Source: an uncultured Lachnospiraceae bacterium (GTDB lineage: Bacteria; Bacillota; Clostridia; Lachnospirales; Lachnospiraceae). From it: DNA of 64,000 nucleotides. The notes under the pieces are model-generated. The model saw nothing but the letters and a program-made list of their open reading frames with translations. It ran no database searches and was not told where the DNA came from. The translations under genes and the position numbers were made by a program. Shown here piece by piece: positions 8,556 to 17,015 of this stretch. Every line of letters starts with the position of its first letter. Within the stretch, counting starts at the first letter, position 1. Location: positions 6,510-70,509 of the forward strand of contig CAJUJR010000002.1 of assembly GCA_910586605.1 (NCBI GenBank). Reading direction: 5' to 3'.

Positions 8556-10160
8556 ATGGTTTGGGAGAGAGGAAAAAAGAAGGTTTTGATAGACAGGGAG
8601 GATACAGAACTGGGAAGTATTACTATCTTTTTATGTATATTATTTTTACTATTTTTTTCTTTGACAGGCGTGGCATTTGAAAATGTGCGTGTGCTGTCTT
8701 CGCAAGGATATATGCGAACGGCAGCATATGCTGCTGCTATGACAGTTTTTGGGAATTACAATAAGGAACTTTATGGGCAGTATGGATTTTTTGCTTATGG
8801 AGGTTATGGGGGAAAGGGGGAGGAAAGTTTAGCCAGGGATTTTAATGGGACAATTTTACAGAATATACAGGCGGCCCCTGAAAATGCAAAAGTTTCGTAT
8901 GGTAATCTATATCGGATTGGCAGCGTGGAAAGCTATGTGGAGGATGCAAAGTATCTGACAAACAAGGAGATATTTGATGGGCAGGTAAAAGCATGCCTGA
9001 AGGAAGAAGCAGTTAGTGAATTAAGAGAAAAGCTGAAAGGAAAAATTTCAGGAGACCTGGAAGGGAGCGGGTTGGAAGAAAAGCTTGCTTTGGCAAAGGG
9101 ATATGAAAAAGGGGAGTTTGACGGGCAGAAGGAGGCAGAAGCAGGGCAGGAGACAGCCAGCATAGAAGAAAGTACAGCAGAGGATTTGGCAGGAGGCAAT
9201 CCCCTGGAAATATTTACAGATATGGTAAGGGATGGAGTGCTTAACTTGGTTTGTGATGCTAAACGGTTGTCTGATGGGATTGTAGAAGGGGTGGAAGAGA
9301 TAGAAGATGCTGCAGGAGATAAGAAAGGCAGCAGGGATAAGTGTGCGGCAGATTATCTAAATGAGATGCTTCTTGATGCCAAGCTTCCGGCAGATAAAAA
9401 CATTTTGGAGCGGGGGATTCAGAAGTTGGAGTATATTGCATATGCAGATAAACAGTTCAGTTCGTATACAGCAGATAAGGACCGTACAACAAAATATGGC
9501 ATGGAGTTTCTTGTTGCTGGGAAAAAAGAGGAAAAGGATAATTTATCCTATATAGTTAACCGTCTTTTAGGGATTCGGGCAACGGTAAATTTTGCATGTA
9601 TTGTATCAGATGCAGCGCTACAGGAAAAAAGCCTTGCTACAGCAACTGTGCTTGCAGGATTTACTGGAATGCCGCCAGTGATTAAGGCAGTACAATATGT
9701 AATTTTATTGATTCTTGCTTTTGAAGAGGCATGTGTGGATGTTACAGCGCTTTTGGAAGGAAGAAGCATTCCATTTTTAAAAACTGCGGGAAACCTTAAA
9801 ATGGCCTATGAAGAAATCTGTATGGCGTCAAAAGGGCTGTTTGCTTCTAAAGCAGGGGCATATCCTGTTAAGGGAACGCCGTCAGCAGATATTACATATC
9901 ATCAGTATTTATATCTTTTTCTTTTGATGGTTTCAGAAGAAAATCTGCGGAACCGAAGCTACGGCTTAATCCAATATGATTTAAGGGAAAAATATAATCA
10001 GACATTCTGCTTGTCGGATTGTATTTGCACATGCCGTTACCGTATTGATTACACAGTGCCATTTTTATTTGGAAACCTGCCTTTTTTGGAAAATGTGGGG
10101 AAAGAAGGGCAAGGGAACAACAGAAGCCTGGAGGTGGATTATGGGTATAAAAGCAGGTAG
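8556..10160 (+). CDS. DUF5702 protein, tad-associated membrane-anchored protein
   Basis: 534 residues. After a basic N-terminus, one hydrophobic helix (GSITIFLCILFLLFFSLTGVAF) resembles the TadE/TadG-type pseudopilin anchor. A long extracytoplasmic part follows, with charged helical stretches near residues 130-250. This architecture is typical of DUF5702 proteins found in Clostridia tad loci, which are thought to be minor pilins or assembly factors. ATG 8556 has GGAGGGG upstream. The gene overlaps the next one by 20 bases. The 126 bases before it (8430-8555) hold no other gene. Confidence 0.75.
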   Translation: MVWERGKKKVLIDREDTELGSITIFLCILFLLFFSLTGVAFENVRVLSSQGYMRTAAYAAAMTVFGNYNKELYGQYGFFAYGGYGGKGEESLARDFNGTILQNIQAAPENAKVSYGNLYRIGSVESYVEDAKYLTNKEIFDGQVKACLKEEAVSELREKLKGKISGDLEGSGLEEKLALAKGYEKGEFDGQKEAEAGQETASIEESTAEDLAGGNPLEIFTDMVRDGVLNLVCDAKRLSDGIVEGVEEIEDAAGDKKGSRDKCAADYLNEMLLDAKLPADKNILERGIQKLEYIAYADKQFSSYTADKDRTTKYGMEFLVAGKKEEKDNLSYIVNRLLGIRATVNFACIVSDAALQEKSLATATVLAGFTGMPPVIKAVQYVILLILAFEEACVDVTALLEGRSIPFLKTAGNLKMAYEEICMASKGLFASKAGAYPVKGTPSADITYHQYLYLFLLMVSEENLRNRSYGLIQYDLREKYNQTFCLSDCICTCRYRIDYTVPFLFGNLPFLENVGKEGQGNNRSLEVDYGYKSR

Positions 10161-10962
10161 GGATGTCCTCTGTTTTGATGACACAGGTAAACAACCAGAT
10201 CAACTATCAAATAATATAAAAATCTTGCAAAAATCAAAGGAGGCTCCCCCAAATTTTAAATATCAGGACAGAGGATGTCCCTGTCTGCTTTTCCCTGGCT
10301 CATTTACGGTGGAAGTAGCGTTTAGTGCAGTACTTTTTTTCCTTGCGCTTTTTTCCTTATTGTATTTGTTTTTGATGCTGTTTGGAGTTTGCCGGGTACA
10401 GATGCGCCTGGCGTCTGCAGTGCAGCAGTATGAATGTTATGGCACAAAGGCTGGGACAGTTGAAGGGCTTTTAAAGCAGCAAGTGCTGATACAGTGGGAT
10501 GAAGAGAAAGAAATCTGTTATGTCCAGCAAAAAAGGGAAATTCCATTTTTAGGCGGTCAGTTTTTTGGGGTTCTCTTGTATCAGCAGATGAAAATTAACC
10601 GATATGAAGGGGAAAGCATGGCGTCAGCCGCAGAAGCAGGAGGGGAGTATGTTTATATAGCTGAGAATGGACGTGTATATCATACTGATAAAGGATGTAT
10701 TTATCTGAATCCAGGGATACAAAGTATACGCTATAGCAGGGTAGAATTTAGCCGGAACCATTCTGGAGGGAAATACAAAGTTTGCAAAATCTGTAGTAAT
10801 GGGGCAAAAATAGTAGGGAAAACGGTGGTCTATATTACACCATACGGCGACAGCTATCATTTGGATAAGGCATGCAGTGGATTAAAGAGGACAATCCGGA
10901 AAGTTTTGCTTCCAGAAATAGGAAAGATGCCGCCTTGCAGTAAATGTGAAAGGAGATATTGA
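10141..10962 (+). CDS. TadE-like pseudopilin with two Cys/His metal-type motifs
   Basis: 273 residues from ATG 10141 (GGAGGTG at 10130). The frame runs further upstream but without a ribosome site. Near residue 60, GSFTVEVAFSAVLFF is a TadE-type transmembrane start with the cleavage-site Glu. The C-terminal half has two copies of a YH-x4-C-x2-L ... C-x2-C module: VYHTDKGCIYL ... CKIC and SYHLDKACSGL ... CSKC. Such modules occur in other secreted proteins and look like small zinc-binding knuckles. TadE proteins normally lack them. The gene is within the tad operon and overlaps both neighbours. Confidence 0.72.
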   Translation: MGIKAGRDVLCFDDTGKQPDQLSNNIKILQKSKEAPPNFKYQDRGCPCLLFPGSFTVEVAFSAVLFFLALFSLLYLFLMLFGVCRVQMRLASAVQQYECYGTKAGTVEGLLKQQVLIQWDEEKEICYVQQKREIPFLGGQFFGVLLYQQMKINRYEGESMASAAEAGGEYVYIAENGRVYHTDKGCIYLNPGIQSIRYSRVEFSRNHSGGKYKVCKICSNGAKIVGKTVVYITPYGDSYHLDKACSGLKRTIRKVLLPEIGKMPPCSKCERRY

Positions 10963-11396
10963 TGCAGGAATATATACTTTATGGCTTGCTTTTTGCCGGC
11001 TTGCTGTTTGAGGCAGTGATAGACATTAGGGAACAGAAAATATGGCTTCCATTAGTTTTCCTTGAAATCCCTATTTTAACAGGGCTAAATTACAGTATGG
11101 GGCGGGGCGGTATAATGCTTTGGGCGGCTTCCTTTGGGACAGGGGCTGTTATTTACTTTGTTAGCATAGTTACAAAAGGACAGATAGGGAAAGGGGATGC
11201 ATATCTTTTTGCAATGACGGGGGCAGGCATGGGATTTTTAGGGAATATAGCGTTGCTTTATCTGACGTTCCTTTTTGCTTTCTTGGCAGCAGCTTTTTTC
11301 TGGCTGGTAAAAAAGGCGGGATGGGAATTTCGGATGCCATTAGCCCCTTTTGTATTGGCTTCATATAGTTTTATACATTTATGCAGGATAATATAG
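10962..11396 (+). CDS. Type IV prepilin peptidase (A24), second copy
   Basis: 144 residues, almost entirely hydrophobic helices. Both family aspartates are present: AVIDIREQKIWLP near residue 20 and GKGDAYLF (GxGD) near residue 75. It is therefore a second leader peptidase in the same operon as the copy at 3211. The two are clearly diverged, so they may process different substrates (Flp pilin against TadE-type pseudopilins). ATG 10962 overlaps the previous stop and follows AAAGGAGAT. Confidence 0.85.
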   Translation: MQEYILYGLLFAGLLFEAVIDIREQKIWLPLVFLEIPILTGLNYSMGRGGIMLWAASFGTGAVIYFVSIVTKGQIGKGDAYLFAMTGAGMGFLGNIALLYLTFLFAFLAAAFFWLVKKAGWEFRMPLAPFVLASYSFIHLCRII

Positions 11397-11420
11397 ATGG
11401 GATGCAGAGAGGAGGGAGAT

Positions 11421-11834
11421 ATGGAGAGGGGAAGTTATACTATAGAAGCGGCATTTATTGTCCCGGTTGTAGCAGGTATTGCGTTTCTTATTTTGTATAC
11501 TCTGTTTTTGCAACATGACAGGGTGATTTTACAGGCAAATCTAAATAATGGGATTTTTTTGCTGGCAGAGGGAAAATATAAGGATAAACAAGACGTTGAT
11601 AAAGATATACAGAAATATTTGTGGTGTATGGAGATACGGAAAGCAGAGCTGTCAGATGGTAATGTTTTAATACAGGGAAACGTGGCAGCAGAAGCTTTTT
11701 GGGACATTCCTATAGTATCTTATTTTGTTGCTGGGAAAGAAAGCTTGGCGCTTTCAGAGAACTATGGCCGGCTTCAGCCGGAGGAATTGTTGCGTTTAAA
11801 AATACGTTCAGGGGAAAGAGGCGAGGACAAATAG
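11421..11834 (+). CDS. TadE-like minor pseudopilin
   Basis: 137 residues from ATG 11421, behind GGAGGGAGAT; an earlier ATG at 11397 has no ribosome site. The start ERGSYTIEAAFIVPVVAGIAF is a textbook TadE/TadG N-terminus with a short leader, a Gly-Ser-x-TxE cleavage region and a hydrophobic helix. The rest is a soluble domain of about 100 residues. It probably joins the pilus or its base after processing by one of the two peptidases of this operon. Confidence 0.78.
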   Translation: MERGSYTIEAAFIVPVVAGIAFLILYTLFLQHDRVILQANLNNGIFLLAEGKYKDKQDVDKDIQKYLWCMEIRKAELSDGNVLIQGNVAAEAFWDIPIVSYFVAGKESLALSENYGRLQPEELLRLKIRSGERGEDK

Positions 11835-11845
11835 AAGAATTAGAT

Positions 11846-12817
11846 TTGGATGAAAAAAATTGCCAAGTGGTTTGGAGCACATCTGCTGTTCAGGCACAAA
11901 ATGCATTATTGGGATGGAGGATGTTAGAGCATAATGAAGTGCCTGGCATACTGCCCTTTGATTATTATTATGCAGATGATAAAGTCTGTTTTCGGTGCTT
12001 TTATGCCCCATATGAGAGGATAAGCAGCTATTTCCAAAAAAACAACGGGGACTTTGAGTGTGTTTCCTGCATTTGTAAAGGTGTTTTGAAGATATTAGAA
12101 AAAGGAGACGAATACCTATTGGGACGTGAGGGGTATTTGCTTTTGCCGGAATGGATTTTCTGGAACCGTTATGAAAAAAAGATAGCAGTCTGTTATTTCC
12201 CTGGCAGGCAGGAGATAGCCCAAAAAGAATATATAAGCTTAGTCGAATATATGATGCAGCATACCGACCATTCTGATAAAAAGGCAGTTGCGTGGATTTA
12301 TGGTTTATATGATAGGGCAGTGTCAGGAGAATTTATTGTAGAAAATCTTTTGCAATACCTTCAAATAGAGGAAAATGAGGGGGACATATATGCAGAAAGG
12401 GCAGAAGAGACAGAGAACCTACAAAAAACAGAAGTACAGAAAATTAATTTAAAACCTGTAGATGATGGTATTGCAGGAAGGATGAGGTACCGGATTACAG
12501 AAAAACAGGGTGCAGGAATTTGTTTCAAGGAAGGAAAGGAACTTACGGTTGGGAGACGGGAAGGCAGCAGCATTTATCTGCCATTTGATGTAATCAGCCA
12601 AAAGCATGCAGTATTTTTATATGAGGATAGTAAGTTATGGTTAATGGATCTTTCATCAAAAAATGGGACATATCTGAATGGCAAAAAAATATCCGCATAT
12701 GCAAAAACACAATGCAGGGAGAATGATGTGGTTACATTTGCGGATATTTCCTGCCAGATTAGATTCACAAAAATTGTCAATAAATTAACTGAGAATGAAT
12801 TTCCAAACACGCTCTAG
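11846..12817 (+). CDS. DUF6382 and FHA domain protein of the tad locus
   Basis: About 320 residues. The N-terminal two thirds resemble the DUF6382 region found in Lachnospiraceae tad loci (RMLEHNEVPGILPFDYYYADDKVCFRC). A C-terminal FHA domain follows with LTVGRREGSSIYLP, SQKHAVF and LSSKNGTYLNGKKI, the phosphothreonine-binding signature. It probably docks a phosphorylated partner to control pilus assembly. The start is unresolved: TTG 11846 or ATA 11831 fit the domain start, and GGCGAGGA at 11819 favours the latter. The last codons (NEFPNTL, stop) lie inside a dispersed repeat, so the natural C-terminus may have been altered. Confidence 0.7.
   Translation: MDEKNCQVVWSTSAVQAQNALLGWRMLEHNEVPGILPFDYYYADDKVCFRCFYAPYERISSYFQKNNGDFECVSCICKGVLKILEKGDEYLLGREGYLLLPEWIFWNRYEKKIAVCYFPGRQEIAQKEYISLVEYMMQHTDHSDKKAVAWIYGLYDRAVSGEFIVENLLQYLQIEENEGDIYAERAEETENLQKTEVQKINLKPVDDGIAGRMRYRITEKQGAGICFKEGKELTVGRREGSSIYLPFDVISQKHAVFLYEDSKLWLMDLSSKNGTYLNGKKISAYAKTQCRENDVVTFADISCQIRFTKIVNKLTENEFPNTL
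12793..12817 (-). repeat. CTAG repeat family, copy B
   Basis: Differs from copy A by a single base over 25. Its CTAG (12814-12817) gives the TAG stop of the FHA gene on the plus strand and the TAG stop of the PrcB-like gene on the minus strand. The two convergent genes therefore end inside the repeat. Confidence 0.8.
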
Positions 12818-13239
12818 TCAAAAACAACCGGGTTTTCCCGATATTCTGTTTTGATAACAATATAGGGATAAGATGGGGCGCCAGATACAGGTTCGTCTTT
12901 TTTAGGACCGAATAATTCTGTATCAAAGTAGAGGCAGTCGCCAGACTGGTAAAAATCATGTATTACAATACTGTATCCGCCGCTGGACTGCTTTCCATAG
13001 CCTTTGATTACATAGAGGCAGCCATTGTCTGAAAACGTCAGTTCAAAAGAATTTTTCTGCCGTTCTTTGATTAATTCCTGCAATTCTTTTGGGATATCTG
13101 TTCCTGATACAACGGTAAATTCTACGGTATTTGTCTTTTCCGGCGCTTCGCTCTTACTGCAGCCAGCCAGGATAATACAAAGGCAGAGGAAAAAAAGGAT
13201 GCACGGACGGTGTGGAGAACAGCCTAAACGATGCAGCAT
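12814..13239 (-). CDS. Lipoprotein with PrcB-like C-terminal domain
   Basis: 141 residues. The signal peptide ends in a lipobox (IILAGC), so the mature protein would be anchored outside the membrane. The region GKQSSGGYSIVI ... PSYPYIVIKTE follows the PrcB C-terminal pattern (G-TGGYSI ... YPY-VI). PrcB was described as part of an outer-surface protease complex in spirochaetes. In Firmicutes the role is unknown. ATG 13239 follows AGGAGAA. It converges on the tad operon, and the stops share a CTAG. Confidence 0.72.
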   Translation of the reverse strand: MLHRLGCSPHRPCILFFLCLCIILAGCSKSEAPEKTNTVEFTVVSGTDIPKELQELIKERQKNSFELTFSDNGCLYVIKGYGKQSSGGYSIVIHDFYQSGDCLYFDTELFGPKKDEPVSGAPSYPYIVIKTEYRENPVVFD

Positions 13240-13492
13240 ATAAAATTCTCCTGTTGCAAATGATTGTTATTATATATGAGATTTTACCAAAAAATATGCA
13301 TTTTAGCGTAAAATCTGGAAAAAATATGTATAGAATGACGAAAAAAAATGCAGAAATTGCTTTTTGGGTGTCTGTGTTATATAATAGAAAAGCATAGCGG
13401 CATTTTGGTGAATTGCTCTGTTGATTTTCATTGTTTACAGAGTTTTATCAGATATTTCATAATATAGTGCAAATGACAGGAGGACCGGTAGA

Positions 13493-15952
13493 GTGAAAGA
13501 GTTAAACAAGGAAAAGTTTAAAAAAGAAGTAGAAGATTATGTGAAAGTATTATTCCGTAAATCAATTAAGGAAGCAAACGACCAGCAGTTATTTCAGGCA
13601 GTTTCCTATGCGGTAAAAGACTTTATTGTGGATCAGTGGATGGCAACACAGAAAGAATATGAAGAAAAAGATGTAAAATCAGTTTATTATCTGTCTATGG
13701 AGTTTTTGACAGGCCGTGCCCTGGGAAATATTATTATTAACTTAAAGGGAAACCAGGCAATTAAGGAAGCAATTGAAGAGTTGGGAATGGATTTGGATGT
13801 GATAGAAGACCAGGAGCCTGATGCAGCGCTTGGAAACGGCGGACTTGGACGTTTGGCGGCATGTTTCTTAGATTCATTGTCAACACTGGGTTATCCTGCT
13901 TATGGATGCGGTATCCGTTATAAATACGGTATGTTTAAGCAGGCAATTAAGGATGGGTATCAGGTAGAACGTCCAGATGACTGGTTAAAAGATGGAAACC
14001 CATTTGAAATTAAACGGCCGGAATATGCTGTAGAAATAAAGTTTGGCGGATATGTTGCCATACATAAGGATGAAACGACCGGACGCAATAAATTTGTTCA
14101 GGAGAACTACCAGTCCGTTTTGGCAGTCCCTTATGATTTGCCGATTGTCGGATATAATAATAATGTAGTAAATACTTTGCGTATTTGGGATGCTGAAGCA
14201 ATTGATACCTTTAACCTGGACTCTTTTGATAAAGGGGATTACCAAAAGGCAGTTGAGCAGCAGAACCTTGCCCGTACGATTTGTGAGGTGCTCTATCCAA
14301 ATGACAACCATATCGCAGGAAAGGAACTCCGCTTAAAGCAGCAGTATTTCTTTGTATCAGCAAGTGTACAAAGGGCTGTGAAAAAATATATGGAGAAACA
14401 TGATGATATTCGCAGGATTCATGAAAAAGTGTGCTTCCAGTTAAATGATACCCATCCAACAGTTACCGTTGCTGAACTGATGCGTATTTTAGTAGATGAA
14501 TACGGCCTGGGCTGGGAAGAGGCATGGGGCATTACAAATAAGACATGTGCTTATACAAACCATACTATTATGTCAGAAGCTTTGGAAAAATGGCCATTGG
14601 AGCTTTTCTCAAGGCTGCTTCCGCGTATTTACCAGATTATTGAGGAAATCAACCGCCGCTTTATTTTGGAGATTCAGAGGGCATATCCGAATGACTACAA
14701 TAAAGTAGAAAAAATGGCAATTATTTATGATGGGCAGGTTAAGATGGCGCATCTTGCAATTGCAGCAAGCTTTTCTGTTAATGGTGTTGCAAGGCTTCAC
14801 ACTGAGATTTTAAAGAATCAGGAATTAAAAGATTTCTACCTGATGATGCCGGAGAAATTTAATAATAAGACGAATGGTATTACACAGAGAAGATTCCTGC
14901 TTCATGGAAACCCTCTGTTAGCTGACTGGGTGACAAGAAAGATTGGCGATGAGTGGATTACCAACCTGGCGCATATTAATGAACTTTCTGTATATGTAAA
15001 TGACGAATTATGCCAGAAGGAATTTATGAATATAAAATACCAGAATAAAGTCCGTTTGGCAAAATATATTAAAGAACACAATGGTATTGAAGTAAACCCA
15101 CGTTCAATTTTTGACGTACAGGTAAAGAGGCTTCATGAGTATAAGCGCCAGCTTTTGAATATTCTTCATATTATGTATTTGTATAATGATTTGAAGAAAA
15201 ATCCAGAAAAGGATTTCTACCCAAGGACCTTTATCTTTGGTGCAAAGGCATCAGCTGGCTATCACAGGGCAAAGGCAATTATTAAACTTATTAACAGTGT
15301 TGCCGATGTAGTGAACAATGACAAATCCATCCATGACAAAATTAAGGTAGTATTTATTGAAAATTACCGTGTTTCCAATGCAGAATTGATTTTTGCCGCA
15401 GCAGATGTTTCAGAGCAGATTTCTACTGCCAGCAAGGAAGCATCTGGTACAGGCAATATGAAATTTATGTTAAACGGCGCGCCTACGCTTGGGACAATGG
15501 ATGGTGCAAATGTTGAGATTGTAGAAGAGGTTGGAGAAGAAAATGCATTTATTTTTGGCCTTTCTTCTGACCAGGTAATTGCATATGAGCATAATAACCA
15601 GTACAATCCAAGGGAGATTTATAATATAGATTCGGAAATCCGCGCTGTATTGACACAGTTAGTAGATGGGACATATGCGCCGGGAAATTCAGAAGAGTTC
15701 CGTGATATTTACAATTCTCTTCTGGAAAGCCAGGGCGGGCGTCCTGACATGTATTTTATCCTTGCAGACTTCCGTTCTTATGCGGAGGCGCAAAGAAGGG
15801 TAGAAGAAGCTTACAAAGACACTGCAAGATGGGCAGCAATGGCTATGCTGAATACTGCAAAATGTGGCAAGTTTTCATCTGACAGGACAATTGAGGAATA
15901 TGCAAAGGAAATCTGGAATTTGGAAAAAGTAACAGTAGAAGTTGAAGATTAA
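13493..15952 (+). CDS. glgP: Glycogen phosphorylase
   Basis: 819 residues, full length for a GT35 phosphorylase. It releases glucose 1-phosphate from glycogen ends. The pyridoxal phosphate site EASGTGNMKFMLNGA sits near residue 660, the N-terminal YYLSMEFLTGRALGNI is present, and EDQEPDAALGNGGLGRLAACF is the family hallmark. Start is GTG 13493, behind AGGAGG. A possible promoter with TTTACA and a TAAT-type -10 lies at about 13433-13470. It is monocistronic, ending at a terminator at 16021. The branching enzyme glgB is 34 kb away on the same strand. Confidence 0.97.
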   Translation: MKELNKEKFKKEVEDYVKVLFRKSIKEANDQQLFQAVSYAVKDFIVDQWMATQKEYEEKDVKSVYYLSMEFLTGRALGNIIINLKGNQAIKEAIEELGMDLDVIEDQEPDAALGNGGLGRLAACFLDSLSTLGYPAYGCGIRYKYGMFKQAIKDGYQVERPDDWLKDGNPFEIKRPEYAVEIKFGGYVAIHKDETTGRNKFVQENYQSVLAVPYDLPIVGYNNNVVNTLRIWDAEAIDTFNLDSFDKGDYQKAVEQQNLARTICEVLYPNDNHIAGKELRLKQQYFFVSASVQRAVKKYMEKHDDIRRIHEKVCFQLNDTHPTVTVAELMRILVDEYGLGWEEAWGITNKTCAYTNHTIMSEALEKWPLELFSRLLPRIYQIIEEINRRFILEIQRAYPNDYNKVEKMAIIYDGQVKMAHLAIAASFSVNGVARLHTEILKNQELKDFYLMMPEKFNNKTNGITQRRFLLHGNPLLADWVTRKIGDEWITNLAHINELSVYVNDELCQKEFMNIKYQNKVRLAKYIKEHNGIEVNPRSIFDVQVKRLHEYKRQLLNILHIMYLYNDLKKNPEKDFYPRTFIFGAKASAGYHRAKAIIKLINSVADVVNNDKSIHDKIKVVFIENYRVSNAELIFAAADVSEQISTASKEASGTGNMKFMLNGAPTLGTMDGANVEIVEEVGEENAFIFGLSSDQVIAYEHNNQYNPREIYNIDSEIRAVLTQLVDGTYAPGNSEEFRDIYNSLLESQGGRPDMYFILADFRSYAEAQRRVEEAYKDTARWAAMAMLNTAKCGKFSSDRTIEEYAKEIWNLEKVTVEVED

Positions 15953-16020
15953 CTGCCGGATGATTTTGTATATAGCAGCAGGGGTGACCGTTGTTTTGCT
16001 ATAATACAGAAATAATCCGG

Positions 16021-16053
16021 GAAAAGGGCAGGCATATTTGCACTGCCCTTTTC
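16021..16053 (+). terminator. Terminator after glgP
   Basis: GAAAAGGGCAG and CTGCCCTTTTC are perfect 11-base arms around an 11-base loop. The downstream arm ends in a short T run, enough for a rho-independent stop. Confidence 0.7.
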
Positions 16054-16084
16054 TGGACATTTGCATGAAAACATTTACAGGATG

Positions 16085-16247
16085 CTATTACTCCAGCGGT
16101 TAAATATCGATGTTTGTACTTTGTCTAAATTTTATCTGCCGCGTTGTTTTCAGCCGTTGTAGCGTTTGCTACAATCCATTCTTCCGCCTTGCAGCTGAAA
16201 ATTTATTCTATGTAAAATTTGTCGGTAGTTAACTGCTAGAGTAATAG
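16085..16247. mobile_element. MITE-like element with 19-base terminal inverted repeats
   Basis: The left end CTATTACTCCAGCGGTTAA and the right end TTAACTGCTAGAGTAATAG are inverted repeats with two mismatches over 19 bases. The 163-base body has no open frame. It fills most of the 313-base gap between the glgP terminator and the response regulator gene, whose promoter must lie in it or just after it. A related, more diverged copy is at 22975-23137. Confidence 0.65.
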
Positions 16248-16265
16248 AGTCAGAGGGGAAATAGA

Positions 16266-16961
16266 ATGACACGTATTTTGCTGGTAGAAGATGATACAGA
16301 AATCATTAAAAACTTGACAAAATTTTTGCAGGAAGAGGGCTTCTGGGTAAAGGCAGTATCTGGGCAAAAAGAGGCTTTGGAATATATAGGGCGCAGGGAA
16401 CGGGAAATTGATTTAATCCTGTTGGATGTATCATTATCAGATGGTAATGGTTTTGCAGTTTGTGCTGCTGTAAAAGCAAATACAAAGATCCCTGTTATTT
16501 TTCTGACGGCTTCTGGGGATGAATACAGCACTGTCACTGGATTAGATATGGGGGCGGATGATTATATCCCAAAGCCTTTCCGGCCAAGGGAGCTGATATC
16601 CCGTATGAAAAATGTATTGCGAAGAAGAAGCAGGCCAAATGTTGTTCTGTCTTTAGGGGATATTGCAATGGATGTTTTAAGCGGGACGGTTACAAAGGCC
16701 GGAGAAGAGATTTTGCTTTCGGCGCTAGAATACAGGCTTTTGCTGATTTTTTTGAATAACCGTGGGATTGTTTTAAGCCGTAACAGGCTTTTGGAGGAAA
16801 TCTGGGATGCGTCGGGGGAATATGTCAATGACAATACTTTAACAGTTTATATTAAGCGGTTAAGGGAAAAAATTGAAAATGACCCCCAAAACCCTAAATT
16901 AATCCATACTGTCCGTGGAATGGGGTATCGTGCGCAGGAAGGTGAACAGTGTGGAAAATAA
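16266..16961 (+). CDS. OmpR-family response regulator
   Basis: 231 residues. The receiver domain has the acidic pair VEDD, the phosphoacceptor Asp in LILLDVSLSDG (near residue 53), the Thr/Ser in FLTASG and the Lys in PKPF. A winged-helix DNA-binding domain follows (about 135-228), with NDNTLTVYIKRLREKI and VRGMGYR. It is paired with the histidine kinase 54 bases downstream. The targets are probably local: the DHH and TIR genes follow in the same direction. Confidence 0.93.
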   Translation: MTRILLVEDDTEIIKNLTKFLQEEGFWVKAVSGQKEALEYIGRREREIDLILLDVSLSDGNGFAVCAAVKANTKIPVIFLTASGDEYSTVTGLDMGADDYIPKPFRPRELISRMKNVLRRRSRPNVVLSLGDIAMDVLSGTVTKAGEEILLSALEYRLLLIFLNNRGIVLSRNRLLEEIWDASGEYVNDNTLTVYIKRLREKIENDPQNPKLIHTVRGMGYRAQEGEQCGK

Positions 16962-17015
16962 ATTTTTCACGCTCAAATTTGTGTATGGCGCAAATTCATA
17001 GGTTATGGGAAAGGC

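Noticed and set aside
15996..16005. TATAAT-like box after glgP
   Set aside because: It is followed at once by the glgP terminator and has no -35 box at the right distance. Probably chance in AT-rich DNA.
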